Shown piece after piece: positions 9,179-19,693 of a stretch of 64,000 nt of DNA. This stretch comes from Symbiotaphrina buchneri. Its lineage: Eukaryota > Ascomycota > Symbiotaphrinales > Symbiotaphrinaceae. A model generated the notes under the pieces. That model was given only the letters and a program-made list of their open reading frames with translations, was not told where the DNA came from and made no database searches. The translations under genes were made by a program, and so were the position numbers. Position 1 is the stretch's first letter. The number at the start of each line of letters is the position of its first letter. The stretch spans positions 310,001 to 374,000 of the forward strand of contig BCIG01000012.1 of the NCBI GenBank assembly GCA_001599915.1, given 5' to 3'.

Positions 9179-11671
9179 ATGGAACATCAACATGCAATAT
9201 CAACGGGCTCTGGTAGGTCCAATAGACCATACCGTGCACTGCAAACCCCCGGAGAGGTCCATTGTCCATATCTGAGGCAGGAGGCTCTCCGGCAACCCCA
9301 CTGGTTCAACTACAGATTACAGTCTGATTTCACCGCGGTGGCTTTACGTGAATCCTATAGTCTCGAACAACGTCACGCCTTTCAGGTTATTGGAGGGCCA
9401 GCTAACAGCCCCTCAAACTTTGTAATTGGCAACCCTTCAAGCGCCGTCTCCAGTCATTCGAACTCAGCGCAGATGTCTGGCAACCATTTCCCCCAGTGGC
9501 ATCATCGGGCCAGCATTCCTCAGCCACCTTTGGCCGGGAATCATGCATTTCAAGCTCCAGAGATTCTGCCCCAAGTTACATCTGACTCACCGTCTTCCAT
9601 TGCGGCCAACCACAGCCGCTCGGAAGGCTCGCCGGGTCTCGCAAGCATCGAAGCCTTCGAGGCATTTGTTGCCCGACCAGATGGTGTGCCACAAGCGTCT
9701 ACACGTCCAACTGAGAATCTTCAAGACGGAGCCGTATCTGATAGCAACACTTTGGAGCTGACCCGTGCACGAGCTTCGAGCAACGACAATATGTGGCAAT
9801 ACAGTACTCAAGAGCCTTCATTCCATCTTGGGGGCCATGGAACCAGTAATCCGTCGTGGCTTTCTCAGGAGCAATATGCATCAAATCATAGATCTGCCAA
9901 TCCTGCCTCACGTCCCTCGGCCCTGCAAAGAGACCAAAACCACTTCTTTCGATATGGCCAGAGAGGAAGACACGCAGTATCTCCCAGCGAGGAAGTGCAC
10001 ACCCAAAACATACGTGCGTTAGACTCATCTTTACTTTCTGGCCAGGATTTTCCGGGCGCAGTCCCCAACGGCAACGTAGACCTCGGACAGTCTCAGGAGG
10101 ATGTGATCGAACGTCCCTCGCTCAATCGTTCCTTGGAAAGACCTCCGCCTCTTGGGTATGCCGACGTCTTTCCGCTTCAGCAGTACCTCTCCATGGGGGG
10201 CACCAGGGTGCTTGAGCGACAAAATAACTTTGCCTCGCACAGGGGCAACTCGGACTATAGGCAAAGTCAGCTGGCTGCCGAGGAGTTTAACGGTAGCATG
10301 TCTATTGAGCGAAACACTCTCCGCAATGAGCCTGTTTTTGGTAGCTCTTATCGGGAAGAAGCCCGTGGTGGAGCACTAGAACAGCATCATGAATTCAGCC
10401 ATGGGGAACAAGGGATGCTGAGCAATGATGATCTAGCGTGGACCATGGCTGAAGCGCGACTGGAAATTGGACGGCAAGAACGAGAACGCCACCCCTGGCG
10501 TGCTCTGCCCCTGGATGCAGAGGCAGAACGGAGACGACGTCGTGCGTTCTTTTCGACGGTGACCGTCGGGAGCCTAGGGATGAGGCGAGCGACTGCCCGA
10601 GCTATTGCCAAATTTGAGGACGTACAGATCGACCAATTAAACCAAGACGATCGATCCTGTTCTATCTGCATGGAGAGTTATGGTGGATCGGAACCACTTG
10701 GTGTGGTGACAGAAAGGCCGGTGCGACTCCCCTGTGGTCATATATTTGGGCATGTGTGCATTCAAAGATGGCTGAAAGACCATTGTACATGCCCCGCTTG
10801 CCGTGGATCGATCGAGTCTGAACCTGTGGTCTCACATGTCTCGTCCAGCCGTGGAGCTTACACAAATCCGGATGGGAGCTCTGACAGACAGCAGGTCCAG
10901 TTCTACGGTTACAGACCTAACTGGGCTGCTAGTTCCGCTGTCGCTGGAGGACCCCATACCATGCGAGATGGAGAAAGGCCTCAGATCATGGTCGACAGTG
11001 ACCGACCTACCCGGTCCCAACGCAGGTCAAATTTCGAGGCATTCATTGCTAATTTGCGCAACACTCCAAATCGGCGTCATGGAGTTGCACAATTTTCTCT
11101 GGCGCCTCGTCCGGGAACTTCGCAAAGAAACACTCAGCCCGTGCGGCGCAACCAAACTGACTTGGGCGCGGCCATCCCTTCAAGTTCTCCCTCATCTCCA
11201 CAAATCGCCATCTCCAGGTACGCTGACGCGATGGACCTTTCAGAACGCGCCGCAAGCCATGATCAGACCGACATGCGCTGGAGAGAAGAGCAGCCTGCAA
11301 TTGCTATCCCATTCTCTCAGCGCCGAACGACTGGAATTAGTGGCAGCATTACTGGGATTGCGCAGCCACCATTGATGTCGGGACATCAATCTAGTGCACT
11401 TGAAGCCGTCGATCCTTTGTTCGGACACCAGTCCGGTGCCCATGCGCGATTACGGAACTCTGGAGAGGCGCACAGGACGAGGCACCTCCGGCTTCCGTCG
11501 ACCTCTTACCACCACAGACTACAGTCGCCGCGCAATAGTCGAGTGGGTAGGGCGGAAGCTGTCACCTTTGAAACCTTCACCTCTGAAACCTTCTCGGCAC
11601 AATTGGAGGGAAGGAATCTACCGAATGCAGGGCCGTATCATCATAATCCTAGATGTCCGTCGGGGCACTAG
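9179..11671 (+). CDS. Large RING-finger protein, putative E3 ubiquitin ligase
   Basis: A single open frame of 830 residues from the first ATG (9179); the frame stays open upstream to 9101, so an earlier start or exon is possible. The only recognisable domain is a RING at about residues 494-541: CSICMESY, then LPCGHIFGHVCIQRWL and CTCPACRG. In place of the usual C/H-x-x-C after CGHxF it reads CGHIFGHVC, the variant seen in proteins such as RFWD3, so one zinc ligand is displaced or absent. The flanks are Ser/Gln/Arg-rich and probably disordered. There is no transmembrane segment. The RING implies transfer of ubiquitin from an E2 enzyme; substrates are unknown. Confidence 0.8.
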   Translation: MEHQHAISTGSGRSNRPYRALQTPGEVHCPYLRQEALRQPHWFNYRLQSDFTAVALRESYSLEQRHAFQVIGGPANSPSNFVIGNPSSAVSSHSNSAQMSGNHFPQWHHRASIPQPPLAGNHAFQAPEILPQVTSDSPSSIAANHSRSEGSPGLASIEAFEAFVARPDGVPQASTRPTENLQDGAVSDSNTLELTRARASSNDNMWQYSTQEPSFHLGGHGTSNPSWLSQEQYASNHRSANPASRPSALQRDQNHFFRYGQRGRHAVSPSEEVHTQNIRALDSSLLSGQDFPGAVPNGNVDLGQSQEDVIERPSLNRSLERPPPLGYADVFPLQQYLSMGGTRVLERQNNFASHRGNSDYRQSQLAAEEFNGSMSIERNTLRNEPVFGSSYREEARGGALEQHHEFSHGEQGMLSNDDLAWTMAEARLEIGRQERERHPWRALPLDAEAERRRRRAFFSTVTVGSLGMRRATARAIAKFEDVQIDQLNQDDRSCSICMESYGGSEPLGVVTERPVRLPCGHIFGHVCIQRWLKDHCTCPACRGSIESEPVVSHVSSSRGAYTNPDGSSDRQQVQFYGYRPNWAASSAVAGGPHTMRDGERPQIMVDSDRPTRSQRRSNFEAFIANLRNTPNRRHGVAQFSLAPRPGTSQRNTQPVRRNQTDLGAAIPSSSPSSPQIAISRYADAMDLSERAASHDQTDMRWREEQPAIAIPFSQRRTTGISGSITGIAQPPLMSGHQSSALEAVDPLFGHQSGAHARLRNSGEAHRTRHLRLPSTSYHHRLQSPRNSRVGRAEAVTFETFTSETFSAQLEGRNLPNAGPYHHNPRCPSGH

Positions 11672-12801
11672 GAGATTTTCAACCGCCAACCTCTACAGCA
11701 TCCCAATAAGTCTGCCGGCACTGTTGCTCAGCCGCATGACCAATGTCGCTCAAATCACCGCCGTCCCATGCTCGACTCTCGTCCTCTCTGGAACTAATGA
11801 CGAATATTCTCGGCGACAAAGTCAGGTCTTGGCCACGTCTATCTCCTAATTTGACTGCGGTAGCCCGCCTTCGTTTGATACCCTGCCGGGTCGAGGTCTT
11901 TCTCCCCTTTCTTCTCACTTTTTCGCTATCTCCGACACTGACGCATAGCTACGGGAGTACTTTTCTTCAGTCTTTGACGGGAAATGTGTATCTGGCAACA
12001 TCTCGATTTGCAGGGCATGTCACAGTCATGGATGATGTATTGATGACTCGAGAACGACTTGCTGAGCCCTTCTTTGTTGGGGCCTTTCTGTCAAATTCCG
12101 TAGCGGCCATCTTGTCAGCCTTCCAGAGCTCCTGTGGTGTACAGATATCCGCAGAACAGTGCTATTATGAATGAAGACCGGCTGCCAGATTCAAATTACC
12201 AGTGTGGGGTAGTAGAATGGTCTCCTTGAGATGGAGACACAGTGCCATCCGTAAAGTCGGTCTCAGCCATGATCTCTGCCGTGTTGGCCCTTGATTTCTT
12301 CCCCTGGTGGCCTGTGTCCGATGTTAGGGTAGATTTCGAGTACAGACAAAGTGGATTTCGGCTCCGAGAGTCTACTTCGAACAGATAGATGGTTCCCCAA
12401 ACATGCTAGTTCGCCAGGAGAGATCGGATTACAGCTATCACGTCCCTGGTGCGTACACCTCGCCGCTACGAATGCCGCCAAAGGTGGAATTTCCTTTATT
12501 CCCTGAGCCACACTTCTGAACTACGTTTCCCTGATCATACTAGGTACAGATTTCAATTCTTCTGTAGATACTTCGGCTATGGTAGCCTGCGCCCGTAAAT
12601 TTACATGAAAAGCATTGAGCTGCTGTGCATGGCCCAAATTGATATGTCCACCATCAAGTCATCAATTCTCAAAAGGTACCAAGGCAGCATTTAAGCCCTC
12701 CTCCCAGTAGACGCTGACCGGGAAAGTAACATGAATATGCCAAAAGATGCGACACTCAGAACGCCGAACCCCGATCCTGCGCCTTGGTCAATGTAAGATA
12801 C
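11672..12801. other. Gene-free spacer
   Basis: 1.1 kb between the convergent 3' ends of the RING gene and the Ste20-like kinase. The 143-codon frame at 11743-12174 (+) resembles nothing known and is probably chance. Confidence 0.5.
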
Positions 12802-15743
12802 TCAAAGGCCGGTGATGAGTCTGTTAGCGTCCCCAAGCGCATCAGCAAGACGCTGGAACTGAGCACGAAACTCCTCCTCCAATGCCTGCGGGTCTGCATC
12901 TTCCTGCATGGATTCAAACGAAGGAGGCAGAGGCATGGGCGGAATGCGTGCCTCTTGTTCCATCTCCTGCTCACGCTCTTCATCCTCGTCTTCCGACGTC
13001 AAGTATTCAGGACGCTGCCGCATTGGTAGGTCGGAGTCCACATGACCGTTGCTGAAACGTGGTTCCCCCGACTGCGCAGTCTTGCTGGCGTGGGCCGTGA
13101 AGTAACCATCAGAAGCGATCATTTGGGAGCCCAGTGTGGCCTGAAGCTGCGTCAAATCTATACCATTAGAACGTCCGGCACTAGAGTCTAAGAAGGACTG
13201 CTCTTGCTCCAACTTCTGAGCAGCTGCCCTTGCATGTCTACCCTGTCGTCGACGCAGTGCCTGCGTATCAGGATCGGACCCATCACTGGAAACGCTGGTC
13301 TGTCTGGAGCGTAGACCAATCGGATAGGCGAACTCAGTACGCTCGCCACCACTTGCGCGTGGTCCACCTGCATCTTGGGAGTTTGGGACAGATTTGGACA
13401 ATCGATGCAGAGTCGGTTGACTGAGTGCCACAGTAGCAGCAGCATCGAAATTGAAGGGGCTTTCCGTGATGATGGCGGGTTCGACCGCCGTCGAAGGTCG
13501 AGCTAATTCAGTTGAATCCAAACTGAGGGTCGGTATATTTGGAGTGTCAGGAGCTGATGAGCTGGTCAAGGCTGCAGGGGTCGTTGATTTCTCAGCTGCA
13601 CTAGACAAAGACTGGGGATTACTGGACGGGCCATTTTCTCCGTTGATAGCTTGTGGATTTGACGATGGCCCCTTCAGCGCAGCAGTGGGAAACTTCCACT
13701 CTATCGTGGCCCGGCGATCAATATCCTCATCGGCGGTGGGAGCTGCTGGAAAGGTCCAGTCTCTAGTAGCACGGCGAGCTGCTTGAGGTTCCGCCGGTTG
13801 GTCATACTCGGGAGAAAGGTCATCAACATCAAGTGTCCAGCGTTTGGCTCCTGCGGCGGGAGCTATCGCCAAGTCAAGGTCCAACATAGGAGTTGGTTCC
13901 GGTAAGCCATATTGTGAGCCACGTATAGTGGGAGAATCAAGATGGTCGTGTGGAAATGCGGAGTCGGAATCGTCTGCATCGGTGGTACGACGATCAATGT
14001 ATTCGTAGGGAGCCGCGTTCTCGTCAAAAATCCTGCCCATTGCTAGCCCTCCACGGTGAATGCGCTGTTCGTTCTCCTGAGCCTCACGCGCCTTTGCGGC
14101 ACCTTGAAATGCTTGCTGAGGTCCCATGTCAGGGAGATAGTTTGCGGTGACGTTTACCAAATTATCAGATCGAAGTGCAGATCGATTCTGTCGGCTATTC
14201 TCGACTTGCATCTGGAAACCCGCCGTCGTGCTGAAGTTCCACTCTTCACCCAGCTGAGCGTCAGTGAATCTCGCTTCGTCCATACGGTCCAGGAAGAGTG
14301 ACTTCCGTTCTCCGCCGCGGGTCATAAAGTTGATAAAATCCTCCACCAGCTTCTTGAGTGAGCTCGTCGGGTATTTCTTCGACGTGTTCGCGATGTACCC
14401 ATGTCTAGAAACAGCTTCCATATCAGGTCGACGAGCACGATCCTCTTCCAGGACAAAAGCAACGAAGGCCTTCAGTTCATCGCTGTAGTGATCGACTTCT
14501 AATCTTGGCGTCGCCGCTACAGCCAACTCATCTGGAGCTAGCTTGGCGTGGGGCGGGAGACCCGTCGCCAATTCAATCAGGGTACACCCATATGACCACA
14601 CGTCGAACTGGAAAGAACCGGTCCGTTAGTCCGGACAGATGCTTCATGCAAGTGAAAGACAATCTACCTCAGTATTGTAACCATCGGAGATCATAGCCGA
14701 AGTGTTGTGCAACTCCGGTGGCATCCAATGCACGGTACCGATGAACGTCTTCCTTTTATCCAAGTTGTGGCCCAGGATGGCCGAGACACCAAAGTCACAA
14801 AGCTGCAGCTGGCCTTCTTCTGATATCAGGATATTGGCACCTGCGGAGAAAACAGAGCTTATTAGCCAAAGACTAGGGACTGACATAGGAGACAATCGAG
14901 GGATCGGAGCTTGATCTACCTACATTTGACATCCCGGTGAATTATCCCAGCGACGTGGACAGACTTGACAGCTTCGGCGAGCTCTCTCGCAATAGGAATG
15001 ATGAACTTTTCGGGAAAGGTCCGCCCAACTTGCGCCAGGGACTGCAGCTGGTTAGCATAGTGCCATGACTCAGAAGTAGAGTCTGTCGGTCAAGTAGGAA
15101 CAAAAGGATCTGTTCCTCCATACACTTCCGACGCAATCAAGAGCCTGGGCAGAACAAAGCATATCCTTCCGCAGAACACATGGGTATGTAGAGAGGAAGA
15201 GACAGGGAAAATCATGACGATGCAAGGCTTCTGAGAAGTATTGAAGAACCAGCACTTACCAGAGTTCGTAGACTACCACCGGTGCAATAATCGGTCACGA
15301 TCCACATTTGTTCCGAGAAAAGGAACGCATCACGTAAGTGGTTGACGTTTTTAGCATTCGTCTCTTTCAGTTGCTTCAGAACTTTTATTTCCCTGAGATA
15401 TTCTTCCATGGCTGTTTCACGTTGCTTGGAATCCTTCATTTGGTAATCAGGAGCGTCCAAGTTCTGGATCTTGACGGCTACCAAAGACTTGGTCGGTAGA
15501 TGCATACTGGTCACCAAGCAGATCAGACTCCGCGCCGCATAGATCGATAGTAGCGCAGGGAGTCACTTACCTCTTGTATACCATCCCATAGGCTCCTTTC
15601 CCGATAAGTTCTAGGAAATCATAGGGAGGCGGATTGACATTCAGAGATCGAGATTTTTCTTGAATCTCCCTTTGTTTTAATTGCGCATGCCTGACTGGGT
15701 CCTTGGGCAATCCGCCCTCATATCTTTGCATCTTTGAGGCCAT
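12802..15743 (-). CDS. Ste20/GCK-type serine/threonine kinase
   Basis: Exons 15743-15571, 15506-15260, 15041-14924, 14840-14668 and 14607-12802 give 838 residues, all in phase. The kinase domain starts near residue 41: glycine loop IGKGAYGMVYK (47-57), AVKIQ lysine about 70, IIHRDVKCAN (HRD 175-177), LCDFGVSA (DFG 195-197), then GTVHWMPPEL and DVWSYGCTLIELATGLPP. This layout fits the Ste20/germinal-centre kinase group, which acts in polarity, septation and morphogenesis pathways. The C-terminal ~500 residues are Ser/Pro/Ala-rich and end in an acidic stretch with a short helical tail. I cannot assign it to a named orthologue. The frame is open upstream of the chosen ATG, so another 5' exon cannot be excluded. 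Confidence 0.85.
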
Positions 15744-16989
15744 CTCGAGTCGGTTTTCGATCGGACCGCTGTGCACAGTTGATCAGCACCTAGGACATTC
15801 TGGGCCCTTTAATTCGACGCACCGAGAAGACGGCTCAAACGAGGTGCAACGGGCGCAAACGACCAGAGCGGGAGTGGACCAGACGGGGGCAAATTGTTTT
15901 CGATATGACAGAGTACAGTGCTGATCAGGGGTGCACCGTCATCACGTCTGCCATCCTCGACAACGGGCCACGCTTCCAGGGACACGAAGGATTTGAGTAG
16001 CGGCGGTATACGCTTCTGGCGATCGTGGAATTCTGCTTTGATCAGTATATCGGGGGTGTCGACGCGACGGCGACGATGATGTTGACCGTCATTATGCCAG
16101 GGTAAGTTAACGTACATGAAAGCAGGGAGGAGGGCCAGCCGTTGTCTGTTCTTGTTGTTGTTGGACGAAGGAGCAACGGCGAGCAACAGGCGCCGGTCGA
16201 GTGGCTGCGAGGACTGACAGGACCGTCGGGTGAGATGGTAAGTGGGACTCGAAACCGTCATCACCATATGTCCGAACGATGTCACCAGTGAATGAGTCTG
16301 GCGTGGTCCAGCGGGGAGGTTCATGTAGCAGTACTGCACATGAACCAGGCGAACAGCTGCAGGATCTGCATGTAATCTCCGTTCGTGGTCTCCCAGAGAG
16401 GTACCAGGGCCGACAGGGTGAGAATTGAAGGCCTTTCTGTTGCTTTGCTTTCCGGGGATCTGCTCCTCCAGCACTGTTGCCCTCTGGAGTTTCTCTCTCT
16501 ACACCCTGCACCCTTCTCGCTTGCCCTGTCGTCGCCCGCTCTTACTAGCGTGACTTTAGCAAATCTGCTAAGAAGCTTAATTAAGCGTAGAAAAAGCATT
16601 CGAGCTAGATTAGCGCAGCCGCTGCTCCAAAGCTTGGCAACGCCTTGGCCGATACCTTATGTACGAGTATGCACATACATGGAGGCATTCCCGGTTCAAG
16701 GCAAGGTGAGGTGCTGAATGAGCAAGGTAGGTAGGTACAGGTAGATCCTATCGTACTGAACAATGAGCTCTACGTTAGGTACCCCAGGTACGGGAGGAGT
16801 AACTCCGCACGACAACCTCATCTCCTGACCACCGCCAGAAGCAAGAAAGCAAGAAGCAACGACAAACAACTTTTGGTGTCACTGCCCAGCCCCAAACTCC
16901 CATGTCCAAGACCAGAAACGCCACGCTAAGTTCACAGCACAGCCTCTAAGAAATAAGAGGCGGACCAAATATGCTTCATCCTTCGACCA
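15744..16989. other. Gene-free spacer upstream of the Ste20-like kinase
   Basis: 1.25 kb between the kinase start and the RRN3 stop, both read on the minus strand. It probably holds the kinase promoter and leader. A 221-codon minus frame (15809-16474) overlaps others in different frames and has no homology I can see. GGTAGGTA-type repeats lie at 16720-16790. Confidence 0.5.
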
Positions 16990-19081
16990 TCAGTCACTTT
17001 CCATGATCGATCCCAGCTCATCATCGCCGACAGCGCTCCCTTCTTCGTTCTCCCGGTCACTGTCACTCTCACTGCGTGTTTCCTCTTCATCGTCAAGACC
17101 AGGGACTCCTCTCCACCTAACATAGTCCGCCTCAACCCACCGCTTCGTAAGCGGCAACTCATACGGGTCGAATGGAAAATATGCATCGAGCTGTAGCATA
17201 CTCTCATCCTTCCGCACGGTGAGCGCCGTCTCTCGGTTCGGCTGGTTGAGCGAAGAGGTCGTCGTGAGTGTCGAGGAGGTCGTTCTGGATAGTCGCAAAC
17301 GCTTGTTCTTCTCAAGCAGCGGATAGACATAGACGAACCGCAAGTGGTGCGCAATACGAGCGAACTCGTTCACGATCGACGGTGAACACACCTTCAGCGG
17401 ATTGAATCGTGAGTAGATATTGCTTGTGAAGGTGTCCTTGAAGCCTGGCGCCCAAGCCAAATCCACCTCCCCAATCCCGTTTATGCCCTCATCAACATCG
17501 TCGTCAGATGTCGCCAGCAAGTCACGCCACCGGAAACAGAAGATGTATAAGAGAGCCTGAAACATAGAGTAGTAGGTCCCAAAGCGAGTCAGGTCAGGTC
17601 CCCTGCAACTATGCTCGCTGGTCAGACGAATCTCGTGCAGATAGCTTCCGATCAAGTCAAAAACATCCCGCACGACTTGGGTGGAGACTTGTGCACCGCG
17701 GGCAATGAAACTGCCAAGGTACGCTGCGGCAGATGACCTCAGGATTCCAGGTCTCGTGCGGTCAGAAGCGATCTGTAAGCAGGTACCAGCGAATTTTTCA
17801 ATGAGCTCTGGGGACGTCTGTGCAAAGTGAAACAAGAGGAATTGGACATGGCGAGATCGGTAAGTGGGGAGAATGGTGGTCAAAAACAGCGTCAGAAGCT
17901 GCCCGAAGCTGGCTTGGGACTCTGAAGACGAAGGATCGGCGAAAGAAGGTGCATAGAACTCGAACAGTAAGCCCAGGAGCGCGTCCACCTTTTTCACATT
18001 GGCCCTGAGACCTTTGATTGGTCGTGCGTCATCATCGTCCGCATCAGACTCTCCACTTGCCTCGGACGAGGAATCGCTGTCTTCGGATGTATTTTTTAGA
18101 TCTGCATCTTCCTCATAAGCGGATTCGGCAACCTCCATCAAGAGCGCATCCTCGACGTTGTCCTCTAGATCTTCAAGATCCATCTGAATTTGCACATCGA
18201 GCTTCACCAGCCTGTCCGTGACGAGAGATAGTACTTCCGACCTAAGCTCTGGTGCATAGTCCAGGATCTTTAAAAGGTTTCTCACGTATTCTACATGCAC
18301 CTTGGTCGAATCCGAGGAATGCGGGAAGCTACTGGCTAGAAAACCCGAGACCGAGCCGCTGGCTGATGGAACCAGCTGAAGCAAGTACTTCAGCGCCATA
18401 TGGGTTCGAGCGTAGAGTTGAGTCCGATGGACATGACCATAGTGTGGTAGATCTCCAGCCAGGTCGTCCACTATTATGTCGCAGTCAGCACTCAACCAGT
18501 CATACACTGTACGGAGACATACTGTTCCAAAAATTATCGATCACCATACTCAAGACCGGACCAACGTACGAACCCTGTGCCGATACAAGATTGCCCAGAA
18601 ACCGTATGTACAGAGCAACGAACGTCTCGTCACGCCCCAGCCACTGACAGCCGAGGACGGCATGAACCAAACCGGCGCATGACTTGTTGAGAAGGGAGAC
18701 GTTCCCCAAGAGGGCCAGTAGGTGATTAGTTACCACCATTGGCGATGGGCCATCCTGCGCATCGGGATCAATCTCGAAAATCTCCTTCACACGGTCATAA
18801 CCAGAGTTCTGTCCGACAGTGTGCTTCTCAATGGCGTGCCTGACTTCCTCTCGTGTGAGATCCAAACTCCCCTCCCAACCATCCACTACCCGGATTTGCA
18901 CATCTGGCGCAAAAGCAACTTTAACTTTCTTGCTCGGATTAGGGGGGACTCCTTCATCTTCAATGTCTTCTCGTTTGCGGACAGTGCCAACGACCTTGTG
19001 CCGGGCAAGCGGCGCACCTACGTGCGACATGGGCACGGCCGCGGCCACTGGAGTTGCAGAGATGGATGTGACCGACACCAT
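16990..19081 (-). CDS. RRN3: RNA polymerase I initiation factor Rrn3 (TIF-IA)
   Basis: Factor that binds RNA polymerase I and brings it to the rDNA promoter; its phosphorylation ties rRNA synthesis to growth. Exons 19081-18523 and 18470-16990 give 679 residues. The HEAT-repeat fold is reflected in family blocks such as RTQLYARTHMALKYLLQLVP, LLKILDYAPELRSEVL and FLLFHFAQTSPELIEKFAG. A long acidic Ser/Asp/Glu loop sits mid-protein, as in yeast Rrn3, and the C-terminus is also acidic. The intron (18522-18471) uses GTATGT, a GCTGAC branch site and TAG, and joins DNFWN to MDDLAGDLPHYG. Confidence 0.93.
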
Positions 19082-19693
19082 CGATTGCTAGCATGAGGCA
19101 TAGAATCCGGTATAAATGTGCCTGTGAGGATCGGAGAGAGGATGCGCCAAAGGGCTGAGGTTGGCGATGCGTTTGGTGTTGGTGGTAAGGGTTGGTAGTT
19201 GGCGCCCTGATCGAATCGAAAATTCGGTTTGGACGCTTGGGTCAGAAGAGCACGGAGTACGGAGTTACTTGATAACTCGCAGGCGAGATCTGTGGGACTC
19301 GGGAGGCTACCTTATCTAAGGTAGGCTGACTCAGCCGCCTATCGGGAGTACCGTACATACGGCATGAGATCACACCCGCGCATACAACCACAGAATGAGA
19401 TCTCAGGGAGGGATTGCCGAGGACTGAGAATATTTAAAAGTACTTAGGGTGGCCCTGTCTCTTGTACATCTGCCGATCAGGTGGCCTCCTTCTATCTAGG
19501 GTATTATATGATATCGAGGAAAGCCGATCGAATATGGAAAAGCGTGCGTCGATGCCTTCCTTCCCGTCTCCTAATTCAATGTGTGCTTTACACTAGTATG
19601 TACAAGCGTCAGCCCTGACAGGTATCGTAACAATATCCCCCGATAATCAGCTCAATCTGCATCCGAAATGCTTTTCTGCGCAGCCTCATACTT
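19082..19693. other. Gene-free spacer between VPS8 stop and RRN3 start
   Basis: 612 bp holding the RRN3 promoter side and the VPS8 3' region. It includes a CTACCTTATCTAAGGTAG inverted motif near 19308-19326, related to the GGTA repeats elsewhere. Confidence 0.5.

Noticed and set aside
11743-12174. 143-codon plus-strand ORF after the RING gene
   Set aside because: No family match and no supporting exon structure.
15809-16474. 221-codon minus-strand ORF
   Set aside because: Competes with another long minus frame in the same place, with no recognisable domain; probably leader or spacer.
18507-18522. 16-nt intron in RRN3 (GTATGT...CAG)
   Set aside because: Too short to splice; the 52-nt intron with a GCTGAC branch site and TAG acceptor restores the family sequence.
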